Source: Roseiarcus sp963741845 (GTDB lineage Bacteria > Pseudomonadota > Alphaproteobacteria > Rhizobiales > Beijerinckiaceae). Taken from it: a stretch of DNA of 64,000 bases. The stretch's first letter is position 1, and the number at the start of each line of letters is the position of its first letter. Shown here piece by piece: positions 37,639-47,257 of the stretch. Under the pieces are notes generated by a model. That model saw nothing but the letters and a program-made list of their open reading frames with translations. It was not told the DNA's origin and did not search any database. Where the stretch lies: NCBI GenBank assembly GCA_963741845.1, contig CAVUJV010000030.1, positions 1 to 64,000 on the forward strand, written 5' to 3'. The position numbers were made by a program, and so were the translations under genes.

Positions 37639-37971
37639 TCAGCGTCTTCGCCCGCGCTTCGCGGGCGCGGACCCGTGGCGCCAGGCCATGTCGAGCGCGG
37701 CGCGCAATTCCGCCTCGCTTAGAGCCGCAAGCGTCGCCTTCGTCCAGCCCTGCCGGCCCCAGGCGTTGTCGAGCGCATGAAAGGCGTCCGGCGCGACGGC
37801 GCATTTGAGCGCCTGCTCGTCGGGCGCGAATTTGATGTTGGCGGTCAGCCCGTCCGGCGCGAGCGTCGCGAAAGTGATGCGCGCCTTGAAGGCGCGACGG
37901 TCGAAATGCGGATGTTCGCTCGCGCCTTCGAAAGACAAAGCGATCCGGCGGAAGCAGGCTTCGTCGACCAT
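37639..37971 (-). CDS. MmcQ/YjbR family protein
   Basis: A 110-residue single-domain protein with the YjbR CyaY-like fold: HPHFDRRAFKARITFATLAPDG, NIKFAPDEQALKCA and QGWTKATLAALSEAELRAALDMAW. Function unknown; it is often labelled DNA-binding on structural grounds. The ATG at 37971 has GAGGAGG upstream. It lies 22 bp before the serine hydrolase on the same strand and is divergent from the TetR gene. Confidence 0.88.
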   Translation of the reverse strand: MVDEACFRRIALSFEGASEHPHFDRRAFKARITFATLAPDGLTANIKFAPDEQALKCAVAPDAFHALDNAWGRQGWTKATLAALSEAELRAALDMAWRHGSAPAKRGRRR

Positions 37972-38019
37972 CGCATCCTCCTCTCGTGCGCCAACGCCCG
38001 GCGTCGACACTCCGGCCCT

Positions 38020-38046
38020 ACTCATGTAAGCGATCTTTACATGAGT
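38020..38046. promoter_or_regulatory. Palindromic operator over the start codon of the TetR gene
   Basis: A perfect 10-bp inverted repeat, ACTCATGTAA (38020-38029) and TTACATGAGT (38037-38046), with a 7-bp spacer. The right arm contains the ATG of the TetR gene, so a bound dimer would block its own expression. The core ATGTAA-N7-TTACAT recurs at 38736-38754. Confidence 0.8.
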
Positions 38047-38679
38047 TGGAACAAGCATGACCCCGGCGCGCGCGGCTATCATCACGGCAATCTGCGCGAG
38101 GCGTTGATCGAGGCCGCGCTGCAGTTGATCGCCACGAAAGGGACGGCAGGCTTCACTTTCGCGGAGGCCGCGCGCTTTGCGGGCGTCAGCCCCGCAGCGC
38201 CCTATCGGCATTTCCGCGACCGGGACGAACTGATGGCGAGCGTCGCGCTGCGCGGCTTCGAGCGCTTCGAGGGCTCGATCGCGCGCGCGTGGAACGGCGG
38301 GCGCCCCGATGCGCTGACGGCGCTCGACCGGCTTGGCAAAGCCTATCTCGAATTCGTCCGAACGCAGCCCGCCTTCTATTCGGCGATGTTCGAAGCCGGG
38401 ATTTCCGTTCGTGACGACCCGGCTCTGCGGGAAGCCAGCGAACGGGCCTTCGCCGTCCTGCGCGGAGCGGCGGAACAGATCTGCGCCCTGATGCCCGCGG
38501 CAGGCCGGCCTCCGGCGCTGATGGTCGCGCTCCACATCTGGGCCATGGCGCATGGAATCGCCTCGCTGTTCGGACGCGGCGACGGCGCGCAGCGCGCCAT
38601 GCCGATGTCGGCCGAGGAACTCCTGGAAGCCAGCGCCCTCATCTATCTGCAGGGTCTCGGCGTAACGCCGCGCGGCTGA
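38041..38679 (+). CDS. TetR/AcrR family transcriptional regulator (WHG domain)
   Basis: A 212-residue repressor with an N-terminal HTH (GYHHGNLREALIEAALQLI, FTFAEAARFAGVSPAAPYRHF, then RDRDELM, about residues 12-65) and a C-terminal ligand/dimer domain of the WHG type (ALHIWAMAHGIASLF). Its start codon lies in a perfect palindrome, and the same palindrome core overlaps the promoter of the next gene, so autoregulation and control of the DUF2852 gene are likely. Very short leader: the transcript may be nearly leaderless. Confidence 0.9.
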   Translation: MSWNKHDPGARGYHHGNLREALIEAALQLIATKGTAGFTFAEAARFAGVSPAAPYRHFRDRDELMASVALRGFERFEGSIARAWNGGRPDALTALDRLGKAYLEFVRTQPAFYSAMFEAGISVRDDPALREASERAFAVLRGAAEQICALMPAAGRPPALMVALHIWAMAHGIASLFGRGDGAQRAMPMSAEELLEASALIYLQGLGVTPRG

Positions 38680-38714
38680 ACGCCCGACCCGTCCGCGCCG
38701 TCCGTCCAATGCGC

Positions 38715-38754
38715 TTGACAGCAGAGCGTGGGACCATGTAAATGTTCATTACAT
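38715..38754 (+). promoter_or_regulatory. Promoter and TetR operator of the DUF2852 gene
   Basis: TTGACA (38715-38720) and GTAAAT (38738-38743) form a sigma-70-like pair with a 17-bp spacer. The inverted repeat ATGTAA (38736-38741)-N7-TTACAT (38749-38754) overlaps the -10 box. Sequence and spacer length equal those of the palindrome at the TetR start. Confidence 0.75.
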
Positions 38755-38774
38755 TCACACACGAGGGCAACGCT

Positions 38775-39335
38775 ATGGCCGTCATTCTCACCGTTCTGGG
38801 ATTTCTGTGGTGGTGGCCGATCGGCCTCATCCTTCTCGGCTTCCTGATCGCGCGCGGACGATGCGGCTTCTGGCGGCGCCCGGTCTACGCAGGAGATGGA
38901 CCGATGACGGATTGGGAACGCGGCTGCGGCGATCGTTGGGAGCGCAAGATGGCTCGCATGCAGGACCGCATGGAGGTCGTGCGCTCGAAGATGGACCGCG
39001 GCGTCCGGTCGGGACGCGACTGGTTCGGCCCGGCGTCCAGCGGCAATCGCGCCTTCGACGACTATCGCGAAGAAACGCTGAAGCGCCTCGAAGACGAGCA
39101 GCGGGAGTTCAAGGATTTCCTCGCCCGCCTGCGCTTCGCCAAGGATCGCGCCGAGTTCGACCAGTTCATGTCCGACCGGCGCAGCCGCCCTCCGGGCCGG
39201 ATTCTCAGCGGGACCGCCCGATCAGCCGCCGCAGAGCTGAACGCCGCCCCGGCGCAATCGCCGAAACGCGCGGGAGCCGCCATTCTCCGGAATGGCGGCT
39301 CGTTTGCGAGACAAGCGTTAGCTGTTGGCCAATAG
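38775..39335 (+). CDS. DUF2852 family membrane protein
   Basis: A 186-residue protein. An N-terminal hydrophobic segment (ILTVLGFLWWWPIGLILLGFLIA, split here as two turns of one or two helices) is followed by a charged cytoplasmic region ending in the DUF2852 block FDDYREETLKRLEDEQREF and FAKDRAEFDQFM. Function unknown. The ATG at 38775 follows GAGGGC. The last ~30 codons include a 12-bp hairpin, so the true C-terminus could be shorter if an indel is present. Probably repressed by the upstream TetR protein. Confidence 0.85.
   Translation: MAVILTVLGFLWWWPIGLILLGFLIARGRCGFWRRPVYAGDGPMTDWERGCGDRWERKMARMQDRMEVVRSKMDRGVRSGRDWFGPASSGNRAFDDYREETLKRLEDEQREFKDFLARLRFAKDRAEFDQFMSDRRSRPPGRILSGTARSAAAELNAAPAQSPKRAGAAILRNGGSFARQALAVGQ
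39274..39301 (+). terminator. Strong hairpin inside the 3' end of the DUF2852 gene
   Basis: GAGCCGCCATTC and GAATGGCGGCTC form a perfect 12-bp stem with a 4-nt loop, followed by GTTTG. It lies 34 bp before the annotated stop. It may act as a terminator despite the weak T-run. Confidence 0.5.
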
Positions 39336-39847
39336 GTGGAAAGCGTTCAGCGCCGCCGCGTCATGGACGGGCTTGTCCCGTCCATCCACGGGAACACGGC
39401 CCTTGCCCGTATAAGGGCTGATTTTATTGGTCTCGTTATATCGATTAGCCGAATTGTACTGGCTCGGCGTGGATGGCCGGCACAAGCCCGTCCATGACGA
39501 GCAGCGGCTCCCCTTTGGTTTAACCACTTTCAACGCTGAGCCCTTGCGAACAAACGCAAAAGCCTCACAAGAGTTGGTCAATTTTCTCTATTTCAGAATT
39601 CTGGATTTTGTGGTAGCGTTCATCCCATGCGCCAGCCGTTTCCTCCCGCCATCAGCCAATTCCGCCGCTCCTCGGAGCGGAAGAGCGCGCGGAAAAATTT
39701 CTTCGCGCACGACCTCTCGTAACCTATTGAAAAGGCTCGATTCGGACGAGAGAATCCAAGAAAATCCAAGCCTTTCCAAGCCGGATTTTCGGGGCCTGAA
39801 GGCTTCGGGAGAGGCGCCGTCGAGGAAATCCAAATCCCTCCGGATTT
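39336..39847. other. Intergenic region of 512 bp with a palindromic element
   Basis: Apart from the inverted repeat at 39359-39499 there is no coding signal. The stretch 39750-39850 has short direct repeats of the type ATCCAAG/TTCCAAG (near 39757-39780) and several CGGATTT copies. It is AT-richer than the flanking genes. Confidence 0.55.
39359..39499. repeat. Interspersed palindromic repeat, two 32-nt inverted arms
   Basis: The arms at 39359-39390 and 39468-39499 are inverted copies matching at 30 of 32 positions, with a 77-bp AT-rich centre. Each arm is itself a small hairpin (GGACGGG/CCCGTCC in the left arm). The layout resembles short intergenic palindromic (REP/MITE-like) elements common in Hyphomicrobiales genomes. 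Confidence 0.75.
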
Positions 39848-42160
39848 TCACGTCCCCGGCGTGACGAAACTCTCGATCACGAGCTTGCGGCCCGCGTGAT
39901 CGAAGTCGACGGTCAGCTTCTGCCCGTCGACCGCGACGACGCTGCCCGGCCCGAACTTCAGGTGGAAGACGCGCGCGCCCGCTTCGTAGGCGCTCTTCTC
40001 CGTCCAGCTCGCCTGCGCCCTGCCCTCGATGATCCGTCCCCCGCCCCGGCTCGGGCTCTCCGGACGGCGCGAGCGCTCCTGCGCGCGCCGCCAGCCCGGC
40101 GTGTCGTGGCGCGAGGTCTCGAAGGCCGCCGGCGCGCCGTCGAAGCGCGAGGCCCCATAGCCGCCGAAGGCGGAGAGGCCGGCCGTCTCCTCGAGGTCGA
40201 TGTGGTCTTCCGGCAGGTCGCCGATGAACCGCGAAGGCGCCGAGCTTTGCCAGAGGCCGCGGATGCGGCGATTGGCGGCGTAGGTGATCTTCGCCTCGCG
40301 CCGCGCGCGGGTGAGGCCGACATAGGCGAGGCGGCGCTCCTCCTCGAGCCCGGCGCGCCCGTTCTCGTCCATCGTGCGCTGGCTGGGGAACAGGCCCTCC
40401 TCCCAGCCGGGGAGGAAGACGACGTCGAATTCGAGGCCCTTCGCCGCGTGCAGCGTCATCACCGAGACGCGCTCGCCCTCGTCGCCGCTCTCGACATCCA
40501 TGACGAGCGAGACATGCTCCAGAAAGGCGTTGAGGTCGGGGAACTCGCCCATCGAGCGGACAAGCTCCTTGAGATTGTCGAGCCGGCCGGCCGCGTCGGG
40601 CGTGCGCTCGGCCTTCCACATGTCGATATAGCCGCTTTCCTCCAGCACCTGCTGGGCAAGCTCTTCATGCGGGATCTGGGCCATGCGCGCGCGCCAGCGG
40701 TCGAAGGAAGCCAGAAGGTCGCGGATCGTGTGGCGCGGCCGGGGCTTCAGTTCCTCCGTCTCGATCAGCGCGCGCGCGGCGCGGCTCAGCGAAACGCCCG
40801 TCCGGCGGGCGTATTCGTGCAGGGTCGAGAGGGTGGATTCGCCGAGGCCCCGCTTCGGCGTGTTGAAGATGCGCTCGAAGGCGAGGTCGTCGTCGGCCTG
40901 CGCCACCGAGCGCAGATAGGCGAGCGCGTCGCGGATTTCCGCCCGCTCGTAGAAGCGCGGGCCGCCGATCACCTTGTAAGGCAGGCCGATCGCGACGAAG
41001 CGCTCCTCGAACTCGCGCATCTGGAAGGAGGCGCGCACGAGGATCGCGACGTCGTTGAGCGACACGCCCTCGCGCTGGAGCGCCTCGATCGACTCGCCGA
41101 TGATCCGCGCCTCTTCCTGGCTGTCCCAGACGCCGGTCACGGTCGGCCGCTCGCCCATCGCCGCGTCGGTGAAGAGGGTCTTGCCGAGGCGGCCCTGGTT
41201 CTTGGCGATGAGGCCCGCGGCGACCGCGAGGATATGGCCGCCCGAGCGGTAGTTGCGCTCGAGGCGCACGACCATCGCGCCCGGAAAATCGCGCTCGAAG
41301 CGCAGGATGTTGTCGACATCCGCGCCGCGCCAGCCGTAGATCGACTGGTCGTCGTCGCCGACGCAGCAGAGATTGCCGCTGCCTCCCGCGAGAAGCCTCA
41401 GCCACAGGTACTGGACGACGTTGGTGTCCTGATACTCGTCCACGAGCATGTAGCGGAAGCGACGCTGGAACGCCGCGAGGACGTCGGCGTTCTCCCGGAA
41501 GAGCCTGAGGGTTTCGAGCAGGAGATCGCCGAAATCGACGGCGTTCAGGGTCTTCAGCCGCGCCTGATAGGCTTCGTAGAGCGCGATCGCGCGGCCGCCC
41601 GCGAAGGCTGCGCCCTCGCTCGCGGAAACGCCTTTCGGGTCGAGGCCCCGGTTCTTCCAGCCGTCGACGAGCGCCGCGAGCGCCCGGGCGGGCCAGCGCT
41701 TCTCGTCGATGTTCTCGGCCTGCAGGACCTGCTTGAAGAGACGAAGCTGGTCGTCCGCGTCGAGGATCGTGAAGTTCGGCCGCAACCCCACGAGTTCCGC
41801 GTGCATGCGCAGGATCTTGGCGCCGATCGAGTGGAATGTGCCGAGCCACGGCAGGCCCTGCACCGCGCCGGTGAGAAGCGCGACGCGCTCGCGCATTTCG
41901 CGCGCGGCCTTGTTGGTGAAGGTGACGGCCAGAATCTCGTGCGGCCGCGCCCGTCCCGACGCGACGATATGGGCGATGCGCGAAGTGAGCACCCGCGTCT
42001 TGCCGACTCCGGCCCCGGCCAGCACGAGAACCGGCCCGTCGAGGGCCTCGACCGCGGCAAGCTGTTCGTCGTTGAGGCCGCGCAGATAGGGCGGGCGCAG
42101 CCGCTGGGCGAGCGGGCCGGCCTCTGCGTCGCCGTTCCGCTGGGATCCGGAGCGAATCAT
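39848..42160 (-). CDS. uvrD: UvrD/PcrA-type ATP-dependent DNA helicase
   Basis: A 770-residue superfamily 1A 3'-5' helicase for nucleotide excision and mismatch repair and clearing of stalled complexes. Motifs: Q-motif LNDEQLAAV, Walker A AGAGVGKT (48-55; the usual Ser is Val), LAVTFTNKAAREMRERV (Ia), VDEYQDTN (II), CVGDDDQSIYGWRGA (III), LERNYRSGG (IV), VSVMTLHAAKGLEFDVVFLPG (V) and VGLTRARREAKI (VI). The C-terminal VFHLKFGPGSVVAVDG is the PcrA-type tail that contacts RNA polymerase. The ATG at 42160 is preferred over one 24 codons upstream. Confidence 0.95.
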   Translation of the reverse strand: MIRSGSQRNGDAEAGPLAQRLRPPYLRGLNDEQLAAVEALDGPVLVLAGAGVGKTRVLTSRIAHIVASGRARPHEILAVTFTNKAAREMRERVALLTGAVQGLPWLGTFHSIGAKILRMHAELVGLRPNFTILDADDQLRLFKQVLQAENIDEKRWPARALAALVDGWKNRGLDPKGVSASEGAAFAGGRAIALYEAYQARLKTLNAVDFGDLLLETLRLFRENADVLAAFQRRFRYMLVDEYQDTNVVQYLWLRLLAGGSGNLCCVGDDDQSIYGWRGADVDNILRFERDFPGAMVVRLERNYRSGGHILAVAAGLIAKNQGRLGKTLFTDAAMGERPTVTGVWDSQEEARIIGESIEALQREGVSLNDVAILVRASFQMREFEERFVAIGLPYKVIGGPRFYERAEIRDALAYLRSVAQADDDLAFERIFNTPKRGLGESTLSTLHEYARRTGVSLSRAARALIETEELKPRPRHTIRDLLASFDRWRARMAQIPHEELAQQVLEESGYIDMWKAERTPDAAGRLDNLKELVRSMGEFPDLNAFLEHVSLVMDVESGDEGERVSVMTLHAAKGLEFDVVFLPGWEEGLFPSQRTMDENGRAGLEEERRLAYVGLTRARREAKITYAANRRIRGLWQSSAPSRFIGDLPEDHIDLEETAGLSAFGGYGASRFDGAPAAFETSRHDTPGWRRAQERSRRPESPSRGGGRIIEGRAQASWTEKSAYEAGARVFHLKFGPGSVVAVDGQKLTVDFDHAGRKLVIESFVTPGT

Positions 42161-42367
42161 GGGTCCCGAACATAGGCGAGCGGGCGACGTTTTTGCACCC
42201 CTCGCCTGGCGCAAAACCCCTGATATCCTCACGATTTCGTGCGTTCAATTCTGCTTGAGACTTTTAGGATCAGTCTTCCAAACGCGTCTTTTGATGTTAT
42301 CTGCCAATCTGCCGCGAATTGTGCGCGAACCTCGCGATCATCGGCGGCAGGCGAGGAATTTTCGCAA

Positions 42368-43569
42368 ATGCGGCTCGGCCGAGTGATTGTGTACGCGTGC
42401 GTGGCGCTTGTCGCCCTTGGGGCCTATGCCGTCTGGAAGCCCGAGGCTGCCGACCGCTGGTCGCCTCAGCTCGCCGGGGTCGCGCACGGGCTGCATGACC
42501 GGATCTGGCCTCCCTCGACGCAGGGCGCGAACGCGGCGGAAAGCCCAGCGGGCCGCCGCCCGTCAACGTGACGGCGGTTGCGGCCCGGCGGACGGATTTT
42601 CCGGTCGTCCTTCAGGGGCTCGGCCAGGTGCAGGCGTATAACACCGTGACCGTTCGCGCCCGGGTCGACGGGCAGATCATGAAGATCGGCTTCAGGGAAG
42701 GCCAGATGGTGAAGAAAGGCGACCTGCTCGCCGAGATCGACCCGCGCCCCTTCCAGGCGGCGCTCGAGCAGGCGAAGGCCAAGAAGGTTCAGGACGAGGC
42801 CAATCTCGCCAACGCCAAGCTCGACCAGGCCCGATACGCGTCGCTCGCGAAGCAGAGTTTCGCCACCCAGCAGCAGCTCGACACCCAGAATTCGCTGGTC
42901 AATCAGCTGACCGCAGCGATCGTCGCCGACGCCGCCGCCATCGACGCGGCGCAGGTGCAGCTCGATTACGCGACCATCACGGCGCCGATTTCGGGCCGGG
43001 TCGGCTATCGCCTCGTCGACGAGGGCAATCTGGTCAGCGCCGCCCAGCAGACCGGGATCGTCACCATCGCCCAGCTCGAGCCGATCGCCGTCATCTTCAC
43101 CCAGCCGCAGGAATATGTCGACGAGATCAACGCCGAGCTCAAAGAGGGCCCCCTGTTGACGACGGTGATGAACTCCGCGGGCAAGACGCTGGCTGCCGGA
43201 AAGCTCACCGTGAGCGACAATCAGGTTGACCTCGCCACCGGCACGATCAAGCTCAAGGCGGAGTTCGACAACAAGGATCACGCGTTGTGGCCGGGCCTCG
43301 CCGTGACGGTCGGCCTCCAGATCGGAATCGACAGGAACGCGCTCGTCGTTCCGTCGGAGGCCATCCAGCACGGGCCGGACGGCCTCTTCGTCTACGTGGT
43401 CGACGGGAACAACCGCGCGGCCCTTCGCAAGGTGACGGTGACGCATCAGAATACGGTCGAGGCGGTCGTCGCGGACGGGGTGAAGGATGGCGAGAAGGTC
43501 GTGACGACCGGCGCCTTCCTCCTCCAGCCGGGTACGCCCGTCGCGATCGTCGCCGCGCAGGGGAGCTGA
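42368..43569 (+). CDS. RND efflux periplasmic adaptor (membrane fusion protein), one frameshift
   Basis: About 400 residues. An N-terminal anchor (VIVYACVALVALGAYAVW), then the MFP fold: ALGxVxAY-like QGLGQVQAYNTVTVRARVDGQ split over the first barrel strand, lipoyl part VKKGDLLAEIDPRPFQAAL, a helical hairpin of alternating Ala/Gln, ATITAPISGRVGYRLVDEGN and the beta-barrel ending in VVTTGAFLLQPG. It resembles MdtA. A missing C in the run at 42544-42546 would join the anchor part to the rest; as written the second ORF starts at 42568 (GTG). Upstream of the transporter gene by 6 bp. Confidence 0.88.
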
Positions 43570-43575
43570 CGTCTC

Positions 43576-46500
43576 GTGGGTCTCTCCGAACCCTTCATCC
43601 GGCGGCCCATCGCGACCACGCTCATCATGGTCGCGGTGTTTCTGTTGGGCCTCGTGGCCTTCCCGTCTCTGCCGGTCGCCCCGCTGCCGCAGATCGACTT
43701 CCCGACGATCACCGTGACGGCGCAACTGCCCGGCGCCTCGCCCGACACGATGGCGACCTCGGTCGCGCAGCCGCTGGAACGGCAGATCGCGCAGATCAGC
43801 GGCGTCAGCCAGATGACCTCCTCGAGTTCGCTCGGCGCGACGGCCATCACAGTCCAGTTCGACCTCGACCGCAATATCGACGCCGCCGCCAACGACATCC
43901 AGGCCGCGATCAACGCCGCCGGCGGGCAATTGCCCAAGAATCTGCCGAGTCCGCCCACCTACCGGAAGGTCAACCCATCCGACACGCCGATCCTCATTCT
44001 TTCGGTCCGGTCGGACACGACGCCGCTGATCGACGTCGACGATACGGCTGAGAATATTCTCGCGCAGCGCATCAGCCAGATTTCGGGCGTATCGCTTGTG
44101 CGCGTCGGCGGACAGCAGACGCCCGCCGTCCGCATCCAGATCGACCCCGCGAAGCTCATGCAGAAGAACCTGCAGCTCGAGGACGTGCGCCAGCAGATCG
44201 GGATCGCGACGGTCGACAGCCCCAAAGGCACTCTCGAGGGCGTCAAGCAGTCATTCACGATCTACGACAACGATCAGCTTCTCAGCGCGAAGCCCTGGAA
44301 CGACATCATCATCGCCTACCGAAACGGCGCGCCGGTGCGCATCCGCGACATCGGCGAAGCCGTCATGGGGCCGTTCGACACGACCCAGGCCGCCTGGAGC
44401 AACGGCAAGCCAAGCGTGTTCCTCGTCGTCTTCAAGCAGCCCGGCGCGAACGTCATCACGACGGTCGAATCGATCAAGAAAACGCTGGACACGCTTCGGG
44501 CTTCGATCCCCCCGAGCATCAAGGTCGAGGTGCTGTCGGACCGGACGACGACGATCCGGGCTTCGGTCGACGACGTCGAGCGCACGCTGATCCTTACGAT
44601 CTTCCTTGTGGTCGGGGTCATCTTCGTCTTCCTGCGCAGCGTCTGGGCGACGATCATTCCGAGCGTGACCGTGCCGCTCGCGCTGCTCGGCGCGTCGGCT
44701 GCGATGTGGGTGGTCGGCTACAGCCTCGACAACCTGTCGCTGATGGCCTTCACGATCGCGGTCGGCTTCGTCGTCGACGACGCCATCGTGATGCTGGAAA
44801 ACATCACGCGCCATATCGAGGCGGGCGAAAAGCCGTTCGAGGCGGCGCTGAAGGGCTCGGCCGAGATCGGCTTCACGATCATCTCGATCTCCGATCTCGC
44901 TGATGGCGGTGCTGATCCCGCTCCTGATGATGAGCGGCATCATCGGTCGCCTCTTCCGCGAGTTCTCGGTGACAATCGTCATGACCATCGCCGTCTCGGC
45001 CTTTGTCTCGCTGACGCTGACGCCGATGATGGCCTCGCGCTTCCTCAAGCCGCATGATGAGGAGCGCCACGGCAAGCTCTACAAGATCAGCGAACGGGCG
45101 TTCGATGCGCTGCAACTCGGCTACCAGCACGGCATCGACTTTGTTCTTCGCCACCGCTTCGCGACCCTGCTCACTTTCCTCGCGACGGTCGTGGCGACGG
45201 GCTATCTCTTCGTCATCATCCCCAAGGGCTTCTTCCCGCAGCAGGACACCGGCATCCTGTTCGGCACGACCGAGGCCGGACAAGACGTGTCGTTCCCCGC
45301 GATGTACAAGCTGCAGGAGCAGGCCGGCGCCATCGTCATGCAGGATCCCGCGGTCGCGACGATGGCGATGGGTCTCGGCACGGGCGTCGGCAATTCGGCC
45401 TCGAACAACGGCCGCATGTTCATCACCCTGAAGCCGCGCGACGACCGCGACGTCGACGCGTTCCAGGTCATCTCCCGCCTCAGGCCGAAACTCGCCCAGA
45501 TCCCGGGCTTCCGCGTCTATCTTCAGGCGGCCCAGGACGTGACGGTCGGCGCCCGTTTCGCGAGGACGCAGTTCCAGTACACGCTGCAGGACGCCAATCT
45601 CGATGAGCTCAATGCCTGGGCGCCAAAGGTCCTGACCAAGTTACAAGCGCTGCCTCAGCTTCGCGACGTCGCCACCGATCAGCAGAATTCCGGGACGACT
45701 CTCACCCTCAAGATCGACCGCGACATGGCTTCGCGCTACGGCATTCAGCCGCAGTTGATCGACGATACGCTCTACGACGCTTTCGGCCAGCGGCAGGTGA
45801 CGCAGTATTTCACGCAGGTGAACACCTACGACGTGATCATGGAAATCACGCCGAAGCTCCAGCAGCATCCCGGCTCGCTCGACCAAATCTACATCCGCTC
45901 TCCGCTCACGAACCAGATGGTGCCGCTCAGCGCCTTCGCGAAATGGACGACGGCGCCGGTGATGCCGCTGTCGATCAGCCACCAGGGCCAGTTCCCGGCG
46001 ATTACGATCAGCTTCAACCTCGCCGACGGGGTCGCCCTCGGCCCCGCGACCGAAGCCGTCCAGACCGCGATGAACGAGCTTGGGCTGCCGAAGGGGTTCA
46101 TGACGACGTTCCAGGGCAATGCGCAGGCGTTCCAGGATTCGCTGACGACCGTGCCGCTCCTGATCCTGGCGGCGCTGGTCTGCGTCTACATCATCCTCGG
46201 CGTGCTCTATGAGAGCTTCATCCACCCGCTGACAATTCTCTCGACCCTGCCCTCCGCGGGCCTGGGCGCGCTCGCGATGCTGATGCTGTTCGGCTACGAG
46301 TTCAGCCTCGTCGCGCTGATCGGCACGATCCTGCTCATCGGCATCGTGAAGAAGAACGGCATCATGATGGTCGACTTCGCGATCGCGGCGGAGCGGGACC
46401 AGGGCCTCTCGACCGTGGAGGCGATCCGCCAGGCGGCGCTTATGCGCTTCCGTCCGATCATGATGACGACGATGGCGGCGCTGCTCGGCGCGGTGCCGCT

Positions 46501-46789
46501 GATGCTCAGTCACGGCACCGGCTCCGAGCTTCGCCAGCCGCTCGGCTACACGATGTTCGGCGGCCTCATCGTCAGCCAGGCGCTGACCCTCTTCACCACG
46601 CCGATCATCTATCTCTATCTGGACCGCTTCGCCCACTGGATCTCCGGCGATGCGCGGAAGGAAAGTCCGGCGAAGGCCGCGGAGCCGCCGCGTGAGCCAG
46701 AGTTGCCGCTCGACCTTGCGCCGGCGAAGTCGAGACCGGAGCCTCCGCGAGAGCCGGAATGGACCGAAGGGCGAGCGGCCGCGGAATAG
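43576..46789 (+). CDS. RND efflux transporter permease (MdtB/MdtC-like), one frameshift
   Basis: An inner-membrane proton antiporter of about 1,070 residues with 12 membrane helices. Visible: the N-terminal FIRRPIATTLIMVAVFLLG, porter domain with QMTSSSSLG and FDLDRNID, proton-relay helix with VGFVVDDAIVMLEN (Asp pair in TM4), and C-terminal GIVKKNGIMMVDFAI and RFRPIMMTTMAALLG. One extra G near 44893 splits it; removing it gives ISISLMAVLIPLLMMSG, the family sequence. GTG start at 43576. With the adaptor it forms a drug/bile-salt type pump; the outer-membrane channel gene is not adjacent. Divergent from uvrD. Confidence 0.92.
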
Positions 46790-47257
46790 GCCTTCCGTCT
46801 TTGTCCCAGGCGGACCTTGCTCAATACGGGGATGGCACGGGGTCGGAGACCTTCGAGCCATGAGAATGGAGAAAACATTCGCTTCTGATTTTCTGACATA
46901 GCGGGTATGATGCCGGATCGCCGTCAAGCCGGAAGCCGCCAAATCGCCAAGGCCGCTGACTTTGCGGCGAGGCCAGCGTGGGCATGTTTCGGCCATCTTT
47001 CCGCCGTCGCCGGACCATCGATCGCGTCTCGCCGGAAGGAAATGTCAGCGCAAGGCCTTGAAAGGTCTCGATTCGCGGAAGGAATCGGCGCGGTTTTGGC
47101 CGGTTTTTCCGCTGCGAATCGCTCAAAAAATGCTTTGCTTCGTGCGAAAATCGATGAAAACCGACCCAGAATCGCGATAAAGACGCGCAAAATCGCGCGC
47201 CACTTTTCGCCGAGGGCTCGCCCTGTCGCCGGAAGCGGCCCAAGGAGCATGAGGCCC
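46790..47257. other. Intergenic region of 468 bp, nothing identified
   Basis: No ORF here has family similarity or a ribosome site. Short AT-rich patches occur near 46870-46910 and 47090-47180, where the promoter of the next gene is probably located. No convincing repeat or RNA gene seen. Confidence 0.45.

Noticed and set aside
39896..42175. 759-codon open frame antisense to uvrD
   Set aside because: The opposite strand has a complete set of helicase motifs; the antisense frame has no recognisable domain.
44870..44910. Programmed frameshift in the RND transporter gene
   Set aside because: No slippery heptamer or following pseudoknot is seen, and RND permeases are not known to use one. A single extra base explains it.
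43576..46789. Two separate RND half-transporter genes
   Set aside because: The break falls in the middle of a conserved membrane helix, and removing one base gives a continuous full-length permease.
46907..47257. N-terminal extension of the MDR oxidoreductase
   Set aside because: The frame is open, but the added residues are unlike the family, and the AAGGAG site directs initiation at 47258.
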